The translations under genes were made by a program, and so were the position numbers. Positions 1 through 6,354 of a DNA stretch of 12,893 nucleotides are shown piece after piece. The stretch comes from Actinomycetota bacterium (GTDB lineage: Bacteria > Actinomycetota > Humimicrobiia > Humimicrobiales > Humimicrobiaceae): the NCBI GenBank assembly GCA_014360385.1, contig JACIXO010000007.1, positions 1 through 12,893 of the forward strand, given 5' to 3'. A model generated the notes under the pieces. The model worked only from the letters and a program-made list of their open reading frames with translations. It was not told where the DNA came from and made no database searches. Numbering within the stretch: the stretch's first letter is position 1; each line of letters starts with the position of its first letter.

Positions 1-173
1 ACTAATGGTTGGGATTTGCAGGCAAAAAGGAAGTATTTCCTAATAGGGACAAAGATGCGTCTTTTAAGAATCAGGCTTAGCTCTCCTCTCTTAAGAAGAA
101 CTATGCCCGCTTCGCCTTCAAACGGTTTTCTTAAGTAACCCAGCCTGATATGAAATAATTTGTTTTCTATCAC
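1..173 (-). other. Possible partial coding remnant running off the left edge
   Basis: On the minus strand, reading from a possible GTG at 173-171, the frame stays open to base 1. The stop-free stretch begins after a TAG at 233-231, giving 76 sense codons. The translation begins VIENKLFHIRLGYLRKPFE and continues with GEAGIVLLKRG, which reads like real protein rather than AT-rich noise, and its GC is above the surrounding spacer. No Shine-Dalgarno sequence precedes the GTG and I recognise no family. The text resembles the remnant at 10098-10220 on the same strand (FH..G, ETG/EAG, LL..G), so it may be part of a dispersed element rather than a gene. The remainder of 1-417 holds no other gene that I can see. 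Confidence 0.3.
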
Positions 174-305
174 GGGAAAAGAAATGCTTCTTGTAAAAAA
201 TGTTAGGTTTAAACATTCTGAATAAAGGTGCTAAAATACTACTAAAAAGCTTTCTACCTTAAGACCTAAGATTTGATTTAGTCTGCCCTTTGATACTTTA
301 TATTT

Positions 306-332
306 TTTAAGATATTTAAGATATTTAAGATA
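306..332. repeat. Triplicated 9-bp tandem repeat
   Basis: Three perfect head-to-tail copies of TTTAAGATA lie in the spacer upstream of the ytxH-like gene. This is one of many short tandem duplications found between genes in this window. It lies far enough from the start codon (about 140 nt) that it could flank a promoter, but no function is visible. Confidence 0.85.
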
Positions 333-375
333 CTTTAGAGGCGTAATATTTTAAAAGAGGTTGCAATACTTTTAT

Positions 376-433
376 CGACACTGTCATTATTTAGTTCTTG
401 TCAGTTAATTTAAGTTAATGGTGACATTTGTCA
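376..433. promoter_or_regulatory. TGTCA/TGACA pentamer cluster upstream of the ytxH-like gene
   Basis: Within 58 nt there is GACA-C-TGTC at 377-385, TGTCA at 399-403, and the palindrome TGACA-TT-TGTCA at 422-433. Clustered inverted pentamers of this kind are typical of transcription factor operators. A weak promoter-like pair (TTGCAA at 361-366, CATTAT at 385-390, 18-nt spacer) would place the first palindrome over its -10 region. The regulator is unknown and the assignment is inference from pattern alone. Confidence 0.25.
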
Positions 434-471
434 TCATAGTTAATTATCAGCTATTTGTGAGGAGGTTTAAG

Positions 472-804
472 ATGTGTGGAAAAGGTAACAGAGATGGCAA
501 TTCATGTTCCTTTAAAGGTGGGGCCATAGGATTTTTTTTAGGGTTTATTGCGGGAGCATTAGTTTCTCTTTTTTTAGCCACTAAGACAGGCGAAGAGCTT
601 CGTTCTGATATAAAAAGAATAGCTTTTGATATCAGAGAGAAAGTTGAAAAAGAGGCAGAGAAAATCAAGGATATAACCATGGACAAATATACTGAGATTG
701 TAGATAGCGTTATAGCTGCCTACAAAAAGGTGAAAAATCTTACTGAGAAGGAGATTGATTTTATAAAAAGGGTAATATTGGAACAGAAGGAAATAATTAA
801 ATAA
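472..804 (+). CDS. YtxH-like membrane-anchored small protein
   Basis: A 110-residue protein resembling the YtxH family, small membrane proteins often annotated as general stress or gas-vesicle-like proteins, with no enzymatic role established. A short N-terminus with Cys2 and Cys12 precedes one glycine/alanine-rich transmembrane helix (about residues 15-36). The helix is followed by ATKTGEELR, matching the family's post-membrane A-P/T-K-S/T-G-E motif. The rest (about 45-110) is a highly charged, predicted amphipathic or coiled helix facing the cytoplasm. The frame is open further upstream to an ATG at 418, but the start at 472 is chosen because AGGAGG (460-465) sits about 6 nt before it and the family begins just ahead of the membrane helix. 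It is monocistronic and convergent with the downstream transporter. Its role here is not determined. Confidence 0.85.
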   Translation: MCGKGNRDGNSCSFKGGAIGFFLGFIAGALVSLFLATKTGEELRSDIKRIAFDIREKVEKEAEKIKDITMDKYTEIVDSVIAAYKKVKNLTEKEIDFIKRVILEQKEIIK

Positions 805-814
805 GTTAAATAAG
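797..814. repeat. 9-bp tandem duplication across the ytxH stop codon
   Basis: TTAAATAAG occurs twice head to tail. The first copy contains the TAA stop of the YtxH-like gene (802-804). Because the unit is 9 bp, the second copy supplies another in-frame TAA at 811-813. Confidence 0.85.
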
Positions 815-896
815 AGTTGGTAATCGAATAGAAAGAATTTAAGGAAGGTAAAAGTTAAAAGCAGTAACAAATGTGTAATGAATAAGAAGGATTAGT

Positions 897-934
897 AAAA
901 AATGTAAGTAAATAGAACCTATAATAAACTTACA
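897..934 (-). terminator. Candidate intrinsic terminator of the MFS gene
   Basis: Perfect 7-bp arms TGTAAGT (903-909) and ACTTACA (928-934) enclose an 18-nt loop. Read on the minus strand, the hairpin is followed by six T residues (complement of A897-902). It lies just downstream of the minus-strand transporter stop. The long loop and AT-rich stem make it a modest candidate. Confidence 0.4.
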
Positions 935-945
935 GACGAAATAAT

Positions 946-2250
946 CTACTCCTTGGTTCTTTCTTTAGGAACTTTTACAAGCTGAAGAATGGCTAGTCCT
1001 CCTATCAAAAAGAAGAGTGTGGTAAGGAGAGCTATCCTCTGATTTCTGGTAAGGAATGAAATTACACCAAAAGCCGTAGGCCCCAGAATGGATGAAAATT
1101 TGCCTCCCACTGCATAAAAGCCAAAAAATTCAGCTTCTCTATCTACGGGGGTCAGGAATGTCATAAGACTTCTTGAGGCAATGAGAGTGGAACCTGTAAC
1201 TATGGCAGCTAAAATATAAGCCATATAAAATACTGTTTTTATTGTAATTAGAGTGGCTACCAGAACAATAATAACGATCCATATACAAAGAGTAATATTA
1301 ATGGTAGTTTTTACTCCAATCTTATCGGTAACCCATCCAAAAAATAGCGAAAAAAAAGCAGTAAGTATTTGACCAAATATAAAAAGGACAACAATTTCGG
1401 ATAAGCTTAAATTCAAAGTATTTTTTGCATAGATAGATATATACAGTGCAAGTACAGAGAAGGCATTGCTGAATAGAAAGTATGAAATTAGAAATATGAA
1501 TAGGTTTTTGTGTTTTTTAATATTTCTGAGAGTGCCCAGAAGTTTTCTGAAGGCATGAACCACATAGGAAGTTTTAATTTCCTCCGGATTCTGGAAGGGT
1601 AGGTCTCTTAAAAACACAAAGGATGGGATAGAGAAAATAAGAAAGAATGCAGAAGTTACAAGGAATGTCAATCTTATGTTGGTTAAATTTGCTTCTTTAA
1701 ATTCGCCCCTTATAAAAGGTAAAGTCAAAATGAGAATAAGAAAACCCCCGAGATATCCCAGAGAGAAGCCAAATCCTGAAACTATTCCAGTATTATCTCT
1801 GGTAGAAAGCTGTGGCAGAAATGAGTTATAAAATTCCATTGAGGTCTGGTAGAAGAAGTTTGCCAGAATGAAAATTATCATTGCAGGGATAATCTTCCCT
1901 GGTCCAACAAAGTAGAGAGATGAACAGAATATAATGCAGATTAGAGTAAGGACAGTCAGAAATTTGCTTTTTCCTCTTGAACTGTCAGCAATTGCTCCAA
2001 ATATGGGAGCACACACTAAAGCTAAAAGCATAGATAAACCATTGCTTAAACCCCACATCAAATCGCCGAAGTTTGGAGGATATATTTTGGGATTAGCTAT
2101 TATGTTTGTAAAATACACAGGAAAAACAATTGTAATTATTATTATTGCAAAAGATGTGTTGGCAAGGTCATACAGCGCCCATGAGATGACCGGGATTTTT
2201 AGCAGTAGTTTTAAGTTACTTTTTATCTCTTCAATTATGTTTTTCTTCAC
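946..2250 (-). CDS. MFS transporter, UMF1/Atg22-like family
   Basis: A 434-residue, very hydrophobic integral membrane protein with about twelve predicted helices, the usual size for a major facilitator permease. The N-terminal WALYDLANTSF (24-34) is the signature of the UMF1/Atg22-like branch, whose members are described as effluxers; substrates of the bacterial ones are mostly unknown. The two six-helix halves are joined by a charged cytoplasmic linker near residues 210-245. The loop sequence GWVTDKIGVK in the C-terminal half is an MFS-type G-x-x-x-D-x-x-G element. The start is GTG at 2250; an in-frame stop lies a short way upstream, no ATG or TTG lies between, and no clear Shine-Dalgarno is visible, so translation may be weak. 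The gene is alone on its strand and divergent from the Fe-S flavoprotein gene, so the substrate cannot be inferred from context. Confidence 0.88.
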   Translation of the reverse strand: MKKNIIEEIKSNLKLLLKIPVISWALYDLANTSFAIIIITIVFPVYFTNIIANPKIYPPNFGDLMWGLSNGLSMLLALVCAPIFGAIADSSRGKSKFLTVLTLICIIFCSSLYFVGPGKIIPAMIIFILANFFYQTSMEFYNSFLPQLSTRDNTGIVSGFGFSLGYLGGFLILILTLPFIRGEFKEANLTNIRLTFLVTSAFFLIFSIPSFVFLRDLPFQNPEEIKTSYVVHAFRKLLGTLRNIKKHKNLFIFLISYFLFSNAFSVLALYISIYAKNTLNLSLSEIVVLFIFGQILTAFFSLFFGWVTDKIGVKTTINITLCIWIVIIVLVATLITIKTVFYMAYILAAIVTGSTLIASRSLMTFLTPVDREAEFFGFYAVGGKFSSILGPTAFGVISFLTRNQRIALLTTLFFLIGGLAILQLVKVPKERTKE

Positions 2251-2343
2251 TCTGTATCTGTTTTTATAATTTTTTATAAGCTTTATTTTTTAGTGTTTTA
2301 CTGGCAAAATAAGTCAGAGCCATTTATTTTCATCTTGGTCAAC

Positions 2344-2352
2344 TGGTATAAT
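2344..2352 (+). promoter_or_regulatory. Extended -10 promoter candidate for the flavoprotein gene
   Basis: TGGTATAAT is a perfect extended -10 element (TG-n-TATAAT). No good -35 is present about 17 nt upstream, which is expected for extended -10 promoters. Transcription would begin near 2359 and give a leader of about 130 nt before the TTG at 2489. Two similar stretches, AATAAGTCAGA and AATAAGTCAAA, lie in direct orientation around it (from about 2309 and 2351) and might be operator half-sites; this is speculative. Confidence 0.5.
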
Positions 2353-2414
2353 AAGTCAAACCAAAAGTTTTCAAGAAAGTACTTGCCTTGGAAAGAGTGT
2401 ACGAAAGATAGTTT

Positions 2415-2430
2415 TTAAGTAATTAAGTAA
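2415..2430. repeat. 8-bp tandem duplication
   Basis: TTAAGTAA is present twice head to tail in the leader region of the flavoprotein gene. It belongs to the same class of intergenic micro-duplications seen throughout the window. Confidence 0.8.
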
Positions 2431-2488
2431 ATTTTATAATTTTTCTTTGCTTCATAAAAGGGTTTGAATTACTTTAAGGGAGGAACTC

Positions 2489-3106
2489 TTGCAACAGGAG
2501 GTTTTCAGGATACTTGCTATTTATGGAAGCCCAAGAAGAGAAGGAAACACGGATATACTAATGGATAGGTTTCTTTGTGGTGTTAAAGTCAATGAAATTA
2601 GTAAGACGAGAAATGTTGTAGTGGACAGGGTATATGTAAGAGACCTTAATATTTCATCATGCATAGAGTGTCGTACCTGTTCAAGGACGGGGGAATGTGC
2701 GATAGATGATGATATGCAGTTTATATATGAGAAACTAATTGATGCAGATTTTATAGCTTTTGCTTCTCCTGTATTTTTTACCACTGTTTCTGGGTATGCC
2801 AAGGCACTTATAGACAGATGCCAGAGATTCTGGGCATTAAAATATGAATTGAAAAGGAAAATTATAACTAAAAGCAGGGAAGGAATTTTTATAAGTACAG
2901 CTGGCTCAAGCTCACCTGAGATTTTTAGTTGTGCCAGGAAGGTCATGAGGTCTTTTTTTGACGTAATATATGTTGATTATTGCAGTGATTTTTTATTTAA
3001 TAATGTAGATTACAAAGGTGATATTTTGAAAAATGAAGAAGCCCTAAAGGAAGTTTATAATTTCGGTGCTACAAAGAAATTTGGAAATTGGCTGGCAAAA
3101 GAATGA
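2489..3106 (+). CDS. NAD(P)H-dependent FMN reductase / iron-sulfur flavoprotein-like
   Basis: A 205-residue protein of the flavodoxin-like FMN reductase superfamily. The N-terminal strand ILAIYGSPRREGNT (8-21) carries the phosphate-binding GSPR..GNT loop for FMN. The segment SPVFFTTVSGYAKALIDR is the second conserved flavin and dimer region. Between them Cys58, Cys61, Cys64 and Cys70 form a compact CX2CX2CX5C motif followed by DDM. This is the arrangement that holds a [4Fe-4S] cluster in methanogen-type iron-sulfur flavoproteins (Isf), although such motifs also occur in members not shown to carry a cluster. The likely role is cytoplasmic electron transfer or reduction of a small acceptor. The start is TTG at 2489, supported by AAGGGAGG (2476-2483) at 5-nt spacing. 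The physiological substrate is unknown. Confidence 0.85.
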   Translation: MQQEVFRILAIYGSPRREGNTDILMDRFLCGVKVNEISKTRNVVVDRVYVRDLNISSCIECRTCSRTGECAIDDDMQFIYEKLIDADFIAFASPVFFTTVSGYAKALIDRCQRFWALKYELKRKIITKSREGIFISTAGSSSPEIFSCARKVMRSFFDVIYVDYCSDFLFNNVDYKGDILKNEEALKEVYNFGATKKFGNWLAKE

Positions 3107-3196
3107 AAATTTTTAACAAAGAAATAATAAGCAAAAGTGAATTACTGAATAATAACTTCTATTGAGGTATAACTTGATAGAATAAAGCAGAGAATA

Positions 3197-3246
3197 AAGT
3201 TAGTGTAATAAGTTAGTGTAATAAAATTAATGTGAAAATTAATGTG
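3197..3246. repeat. Two adjacent tandem duplications upstream of lgt
   Basis: AAGTTAGTGTAAT is repeated perfectly at 3197-3209 and 3210-3222. It is followed immediately by two perfect copies of AAAATTAATGTG at 3223-3234 and 3235-3246. The array ends directly at the lgt ribosome binding site (AAAGGAG, 3247-3253). The two units are partly similar to each other, suggesting successive slippage or duplication events. Confidence 0.9.
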
Positions 3247-3259
3247 AAAGGAGAAAAAA

Positions 3260-4060
3260 TTGGCTCCGGACCCTATTGCGTTTAAATTATTTGGTCTCGA
3301 GATAAGATGGTATGGTATCCTTATAGCGTTGGCTCTTGTTCTAGGCATAGCGGTCGCCTATTTTCTGGCCAAATACAGGAATCAGAGAGAAGAAGAGGTT
3401 ATAAATTTTGCTCCGTTTGCAGTTATTGCTGGAGTAATTGGGGCAAGGCTTCTGCATGTGCTGGTAAACTGGTCTTACTACAGCAGACATTTATCCTACA
3501 TCTTTGCTTTCCGGAGAGGTGGGCTTGCTATCCAGGGCACTATTGTGGGTGGAATTATAGCACTTCTAATATTTTGCAGGATAAGAAAGCTAGATTTATG
3601 GGTATGGTTAGATATTCTTTCCCCTGCACTTGTTTTAGGCCAGGCTATTGGAAGGTGGGGGAATTTTTTTAATCAGGAAGCTTTTGGTTTTCCAACATCT
3701 CTTCCCTGGGGGATTTATATAGCTCCTGAGAATAGACCCCCTGACTATGCGCATGCAGAGTATTTCCATCCAACTTTTTTTTATGAGTCAATGGCTAATT
3801 TTCTCCTTTTTGTTTTGCTTGTTTTAATGCACAGGTTTTATAAAAAGAGGCCTGATAGACTCCCAAGCGGGATCATATTTACAATGTACATTGGAATATA
3901 CTCTGTATACAGAACTTTCATAGAATATTTCAGGATTGATAGCACTTACATTGGGAATGTAAAAGTAGTCTACATTATAAATTTCATTATATTAATAGCT
4001 GCCTTTTTAATAGCTAATTATCTAATTACAAAGTTTAAAAAACATAGCTTAAGAAGATAA
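3260..4060 (+). CDS. lgt: Prolipoprotein diacylglyceryl transferase
   Basis: Transfers a diacylglyceryl group from phosphatidylglycerol to the lipobox cysteine of prelipoproteins, the first step of bacterial lipoprotein maturation, in the cytoplasmic membrane. At 266 residues it has the family's usual length and about seven hydrophobic helices. The family signature GRWGNFFNQEAFG is at 131-143. Other conserved stretches are GLAIQGTIVGG (88-98), HPTFFYE (170-176) and RTFIEYFR (218-225). The start is TTG at 3260, preceded by AAAGGAG (3247-3253) with a 6-nt gap. The next ATG in frame is too far inside. It lies 153 nt after the flavoprotein gene, which has no clear functional link, and is convergent with queH. 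Identification is secure. Confidence 0.97.
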   Translation: MAPDPIAFKLFGLEIRWYGILIALALVLGIAVAYFLAKYRNQREEEVINFAPFAVIAGVIGARLLHVLVNWSYYSRHLSYIFAFRRGGLAIQGTIVGGIIALLIFCRIRKLDLWVWLDILSPALVLGQAIGRWGNFFNQEAFGFPTSLPWGIYIAPENRPPDYAHAEYFHPTFFYESMANFLLFVLLVLMHRFYKKRPDRLPSGIIFTMYIGIYSVYRTFIEYFRIDSTYIGNVKVVYIINFIILIAAFLIANYLITKFKKHSLRR

Positions 4061-4062
4061 AA

Positions 4063-4080
4063 TGGAGAGGTAGAGCTCCA
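4063..4080. other. Small hairpin in the lgt/queH convergent gap
   Basis: TGGAG (4063-4067) and CTCCA (4076-4080) can pair around an 8-nt loop in the 21-nt gap between the two convergent stop codons. There is no T-tract on either strand, so it is at best a weak bidirectional structure. Confidence 0.25.
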
Positions 4081-4081
4081 C

Positions 4082-4660
4082 TTACTGTGAAATTTTGTGT
4101 TTACTGTAAATACAACCACAATAGTGTTGACGATAGATATTCAGACTTTTGCTCAGTTTTATTGTTTTTTTGAATCCATCTTTCTTTTTAAAGTTAGATG
4201 AGTAGTAAGTTATATTTTTTTCACTTTCCAGCTCTTTGCCTATAGCGTTTATAGTATTGTGATCTTTATGTGGGCTTATAGTAAGCGTGGTTCCAAACAA
4301 ATCAAATTTTAGCTTTTTAGCTGTTCGGGCAGTTTTATCAAGCCTTTCTCTGTAGCAAAGAGTACATCTTTTACCTCCTTCTGGTTCTTGTTCAAAGTTT
4401 TTGGTCAGGTCAAACCATTTTTTTACTTCATACCTACCTGTAATAAGTGGTATGTTATATTTTTTTGAGATGGCTATTACATCTTTTAGTCTTCTAATAT
4501 ATTCTTTTTTGGGATGTATGTTAGGATTATAGAAATAAAAGGTAACTTCTAAACCGAGGCTTGTTAATAGAAAGTAGGGATGCAAAGAGCAGGTGGCACA
4601 GCATACATGTAGTAATATTTTTTGTTTTTGAATAATATTTTGAGGAATATTTTTCAGCAC
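4082..4660 (-). CDS. queH: Epoxyqueuosine reductase QueH
   Basis: Catalyses the last step of queuosine synthesis, reducing epoxyqueuosine to queuosine in the anticodon wobble position of tRNAs with GUN anticodons. QueH (former DUF208) is the cobalamin-independent alternative to QueG and is common in anaerobes. The 192-residue protein shows the full family pattern: HVCCATC (Cys20, Cys21, Cys24), FYNPNIHP (43-50), EPEGGKRCTLCYRERL (Cys99, Cys102), TTLTISPHKD (124-133) and C-terminal YRQHYCGC (Cys181, Cys183). The twin Cys and the CxxC pair are the known metal/Fe-S ligands of the family. The start is GTG at 4660; the only Shine-Dalgarno-like AAAGGTG is about 13 nt upstream, so initiation may be weak. 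No in-frame ATG lies between the upstream stop and this GTG. No other queuosine genes are in the window. Confidence 0.95.
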   Translation of the reverse strand: MLKNIPQNIIQKQKILLHVCCATCSLHPYFLLTSLGLEVTFYFYNPNIHPKKEYIRRLKDVIAISKKYNIPLITGRYEVKKWFDLTKNFEQEPEGGKRCTLCYRERLDKTARTAKKLKFDLFGTTLTISPHKDHNTINAIGKELESEKNITYYSSNFKKKDGFKKTIKLSKSLNIYRQHYCGCIYSKHKISQ

Positions 4661-4701
4661 TTTCTGTCTTTGACACCTTTGGTTTTTAAGTAAATTTTAT
4701 T

Positions 4702-4728
4702 GTCTCCTTGTGTTTGGAGTCTTTTTTT
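4702..4728 (+). terminator. Weak terminator-like hairpin between queH and hisD
   Basis: CTCC (4704-4707) pairs with GGAG (4716-4719) around an 8-nt loop, with one mismatch and a further G-C pair outside, followed by CTTTTTTT. On the plus strand it could stop read-through from lgt across the antisense of queH before hisD. The short stem makes this tentative. Confidence 0.3.
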
Positions 4729-4734
4729 AATATA

Positions 4735-4798
4735 TTAACAGGAATAAATATTTTTTTAACAGGAATAAATATTTTTTGATATTTTTAGATTTTTAGAT
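4735..4798. repeat. 21-bp tandem duplication plus 8-bp duplication
   Basis: A 21-bp unit beginning AACAGGAATAAATATTTTTT is present at 4737-4757 and again at 4758-4778 with one terminal mismatch. About 5 bp further on, TTTTAGAT is doubled at 4783-4798. Both lie in the 288-nt gap between the divergent queH and hisD genes. An imperfect palindrome CTTATA...TATAAG at 4901-4918 lies just upstream of hisD. I see no convincing promoter pair in this gap. Confidence 0.85.
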
Positions 4799-4948
4799 GT
4801 GTATTTCCAGACCAGGTATTTTTAAAGACGTTCTTTGCTTGTAAAAATTTACACTTCATCTCTTTTGAAGCTAGGGGGATATATTAATAAAGATCTTATT
4901 CTTATAGGATTATATAAGTAATCTTAGGTTAGAATTAAGGAAAGTTCG

Positions 4949-6289
4949 GTGAATCTAAATTTTTTAAAAGTAGAAGAGCCCGGGTTAGATGAAATTGATA
5001 GTTTTGTCAGAAAGCACTTTTCCTTTCCCCTGCTTGTTGAGAGAAAGGTAGAGAGAATACTTGACAGGATAAAGAAGTATGGAGATAAGGCTCTTGTAAA
5101 ACTCCTTAAAAAGTATGACAAGTTTAAGGTCAGTGACGTAAGAGATATTTTTCTTACGGAAAAAGAAAAAGAAGTAGGTTATGAAATCGCTGAGAAAAAT
5201 TATCCTGAGTTATTGAAAGCGATTAACCTTAGCTATCAAAATATAAAGTTATATCATGAAAACCAGTTAAGAAATGGCCTTCGCTCCTGGTCATTTTCTT
5301 CTAATGGTAAGAAATTAGGTCAGATATTAAACCCGATACAGAGAGTTGGAGTTTATATTCCAGGCGGGAGATATATATATCCTTCATCTGTTCTTATGAC
5401 GGTGGTGCCTGCTATAGTAGCAGGGGTAGAAGAAATTGCAATATGTACTCCTCCTAAGAGAGATGGGAGTATAAATGAGGTTCTTTTGTATTTATTCTCC
5501 ATGCTGGGCATAAGTGAAGTCTATAAAATGGGAGGAGCACATGCAATAGGAGCTCTGGCTTATGGAACTGAGACAATAAGCAGGGTGGATAAGATTGTTG
5601 GACCTGGCAATATTTATGTTACTATAGCCAAGAAAAAAGTAATGGGAGTTGTAGGGATTGATGGTTTAGCTGGCCCCAGTGAAATTGTGATTTTGTCAGA
5701 TAAGACAGCAAATCCTCGCTTTGTAGCTTCTGATTTGATTTCTCAGGCGGAGCATGATCCAGATGCAGTAAGTATTTTGGTTTCTACCGATAAAGATTTT
5801 GCTTTCAAAGTCATTTATGAAATTGGAGAGGAGATAGGCAGAATCTCAAGGCTCCCAAATAGCAGAAACAATGTGAAGATTATCCTGGATTCACTTAAAA
5901 AGAATTGCAAGATTTTCTTTCAACCTGATATTGAGCTGGCGGTCGAGATTTGTAACAGAATAGCCCCTGAACATCTAGAGATTATGACGGAGAATCCTGA
6001 AAGTGAGGCTCGAAAGATTAAAAATGCAGGAGCAATTTTTCTGGGAAACTATACCCCGGTGGCAGCAGGTGACTATACATGTGGAACAAATCATGTTATT
6101 CCTACGGGTGGGACGGCAAGGTTTTCATCGCCTCTTGGAGTTTATGACTTCTTGAAGATAAGCAGCATAGCTTTTTACGATCGTATTAGTCTGGAGAGAG
6201 AAAAAAAACAAATAGAATTTCTGTCTGATTTTGAGGGACTTATAGCACATAAAAATTCAATAAGAGTAAGGTTTGAGAGTCTGGAGTAA
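4949..6289 (+). CDS. hisD: Histidinol dehydrogenase
   Basis: Carries out the two final NAD-dependent oxidations of histidine synthesis, L-histidinol to L-histidine. It is a cytoplasmic zinc enzyme, usually a homodimer. At 446 residues it is of slightly above typical length. Conserved blocks are QRVGVYIPGGR (131-141), KMGGAHAIGALAYGT (193-207), VDKIVGPGN (213-221), GLAGPSE (239-245), ISQAEHDP (264-271), IAPEHLE (338-344), AGDYTCGTNHVIPTGG (373-388) and LIAHKNSIRVR (431-441). Expected zinc ligands Gln266, His269, Asp375 and His434 and the catalytic Glu341-His342 pair are all present. The GTG start at 4949 is supported by AAGGAAAG (4937-4944). It is followed after 65 nt by hisC on the same strand, so the two are probably co-transcribed. 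No other his genes are adjacent. Confidence 0.97.
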   Translation: MNLNFLKVEEPGLDEIDSFVRKHFSFPLLVERKVERILDRIKKYGDKALVKLLKKYDKFKVSDVRDIFLTEKEKEVGYEIAEKNYPELLKAINLSYQNIKLYHENQLRNGLRSWSFSSNGKKLGQILNPIQRVGVYIPGGRYIYPSSVLMTVVPAIVAGVEEIAICTPPKRDGSINEVLLYLFSMLGISEVYKMGGAHAIGALAYGTETISRVDKIVGPGNIYVTIAKKKVMGVVGIDGLAGPSEIVILSDKTANPRFVASDLISQAEHDPDAVSILVSTDKDFAFKVIYEIGEEIGRISRLPNSRNNVKIILDSLKKNCKIFFQPDIELAVEICNRIAPEHLEIMTENPESEARKIKNAGAIFLGNYTPVAAGDYTCGTNHVIPTGGTARFSSPLGVYDFLKISSIAFYDRISLEREKKQIEFLSDFEGLIAHKNSIRVRFESLE

Positions 6290-6354
6290 ATACCTGATTA
6301 GAAAGATCAGAAGTAAAAAAGTAATAATGATAAACAAAAAAATGGAGTGTTTAG

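Noticed and set aside
418..471. Eighteen-residue N-terminal extension of the YtxH-like protein
   Set aside because: The ATG at 418 has no Shine-Dalgarno and overlaps the operator-like palindrome, whereas AGGAGG sits immediately before the ATG at 472.
1934..2269. Plus-strand 111-residue frame inside the MFS gene
   Set aside because: It is antisense to a full-length 12-helix permease with a clear family signature and has no ribosome binding site.
3142..3348. Minus-strand 68-residue open frame over the lgt start
   Set aside because: It is antisense to the lgt start and the upstream repeats, has no family resemblance, and the plus-strand lgt signature is unambiguous.
4670..4700. TTGACA at 4670-4675 as a promoter toward hisD
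   Set aside because: No acceptable -10 occurs at 16-18 nt; the nearest candidates need 15- or 19-nt spacers, and it lies about 280 nt from hisD inside the queH leader.
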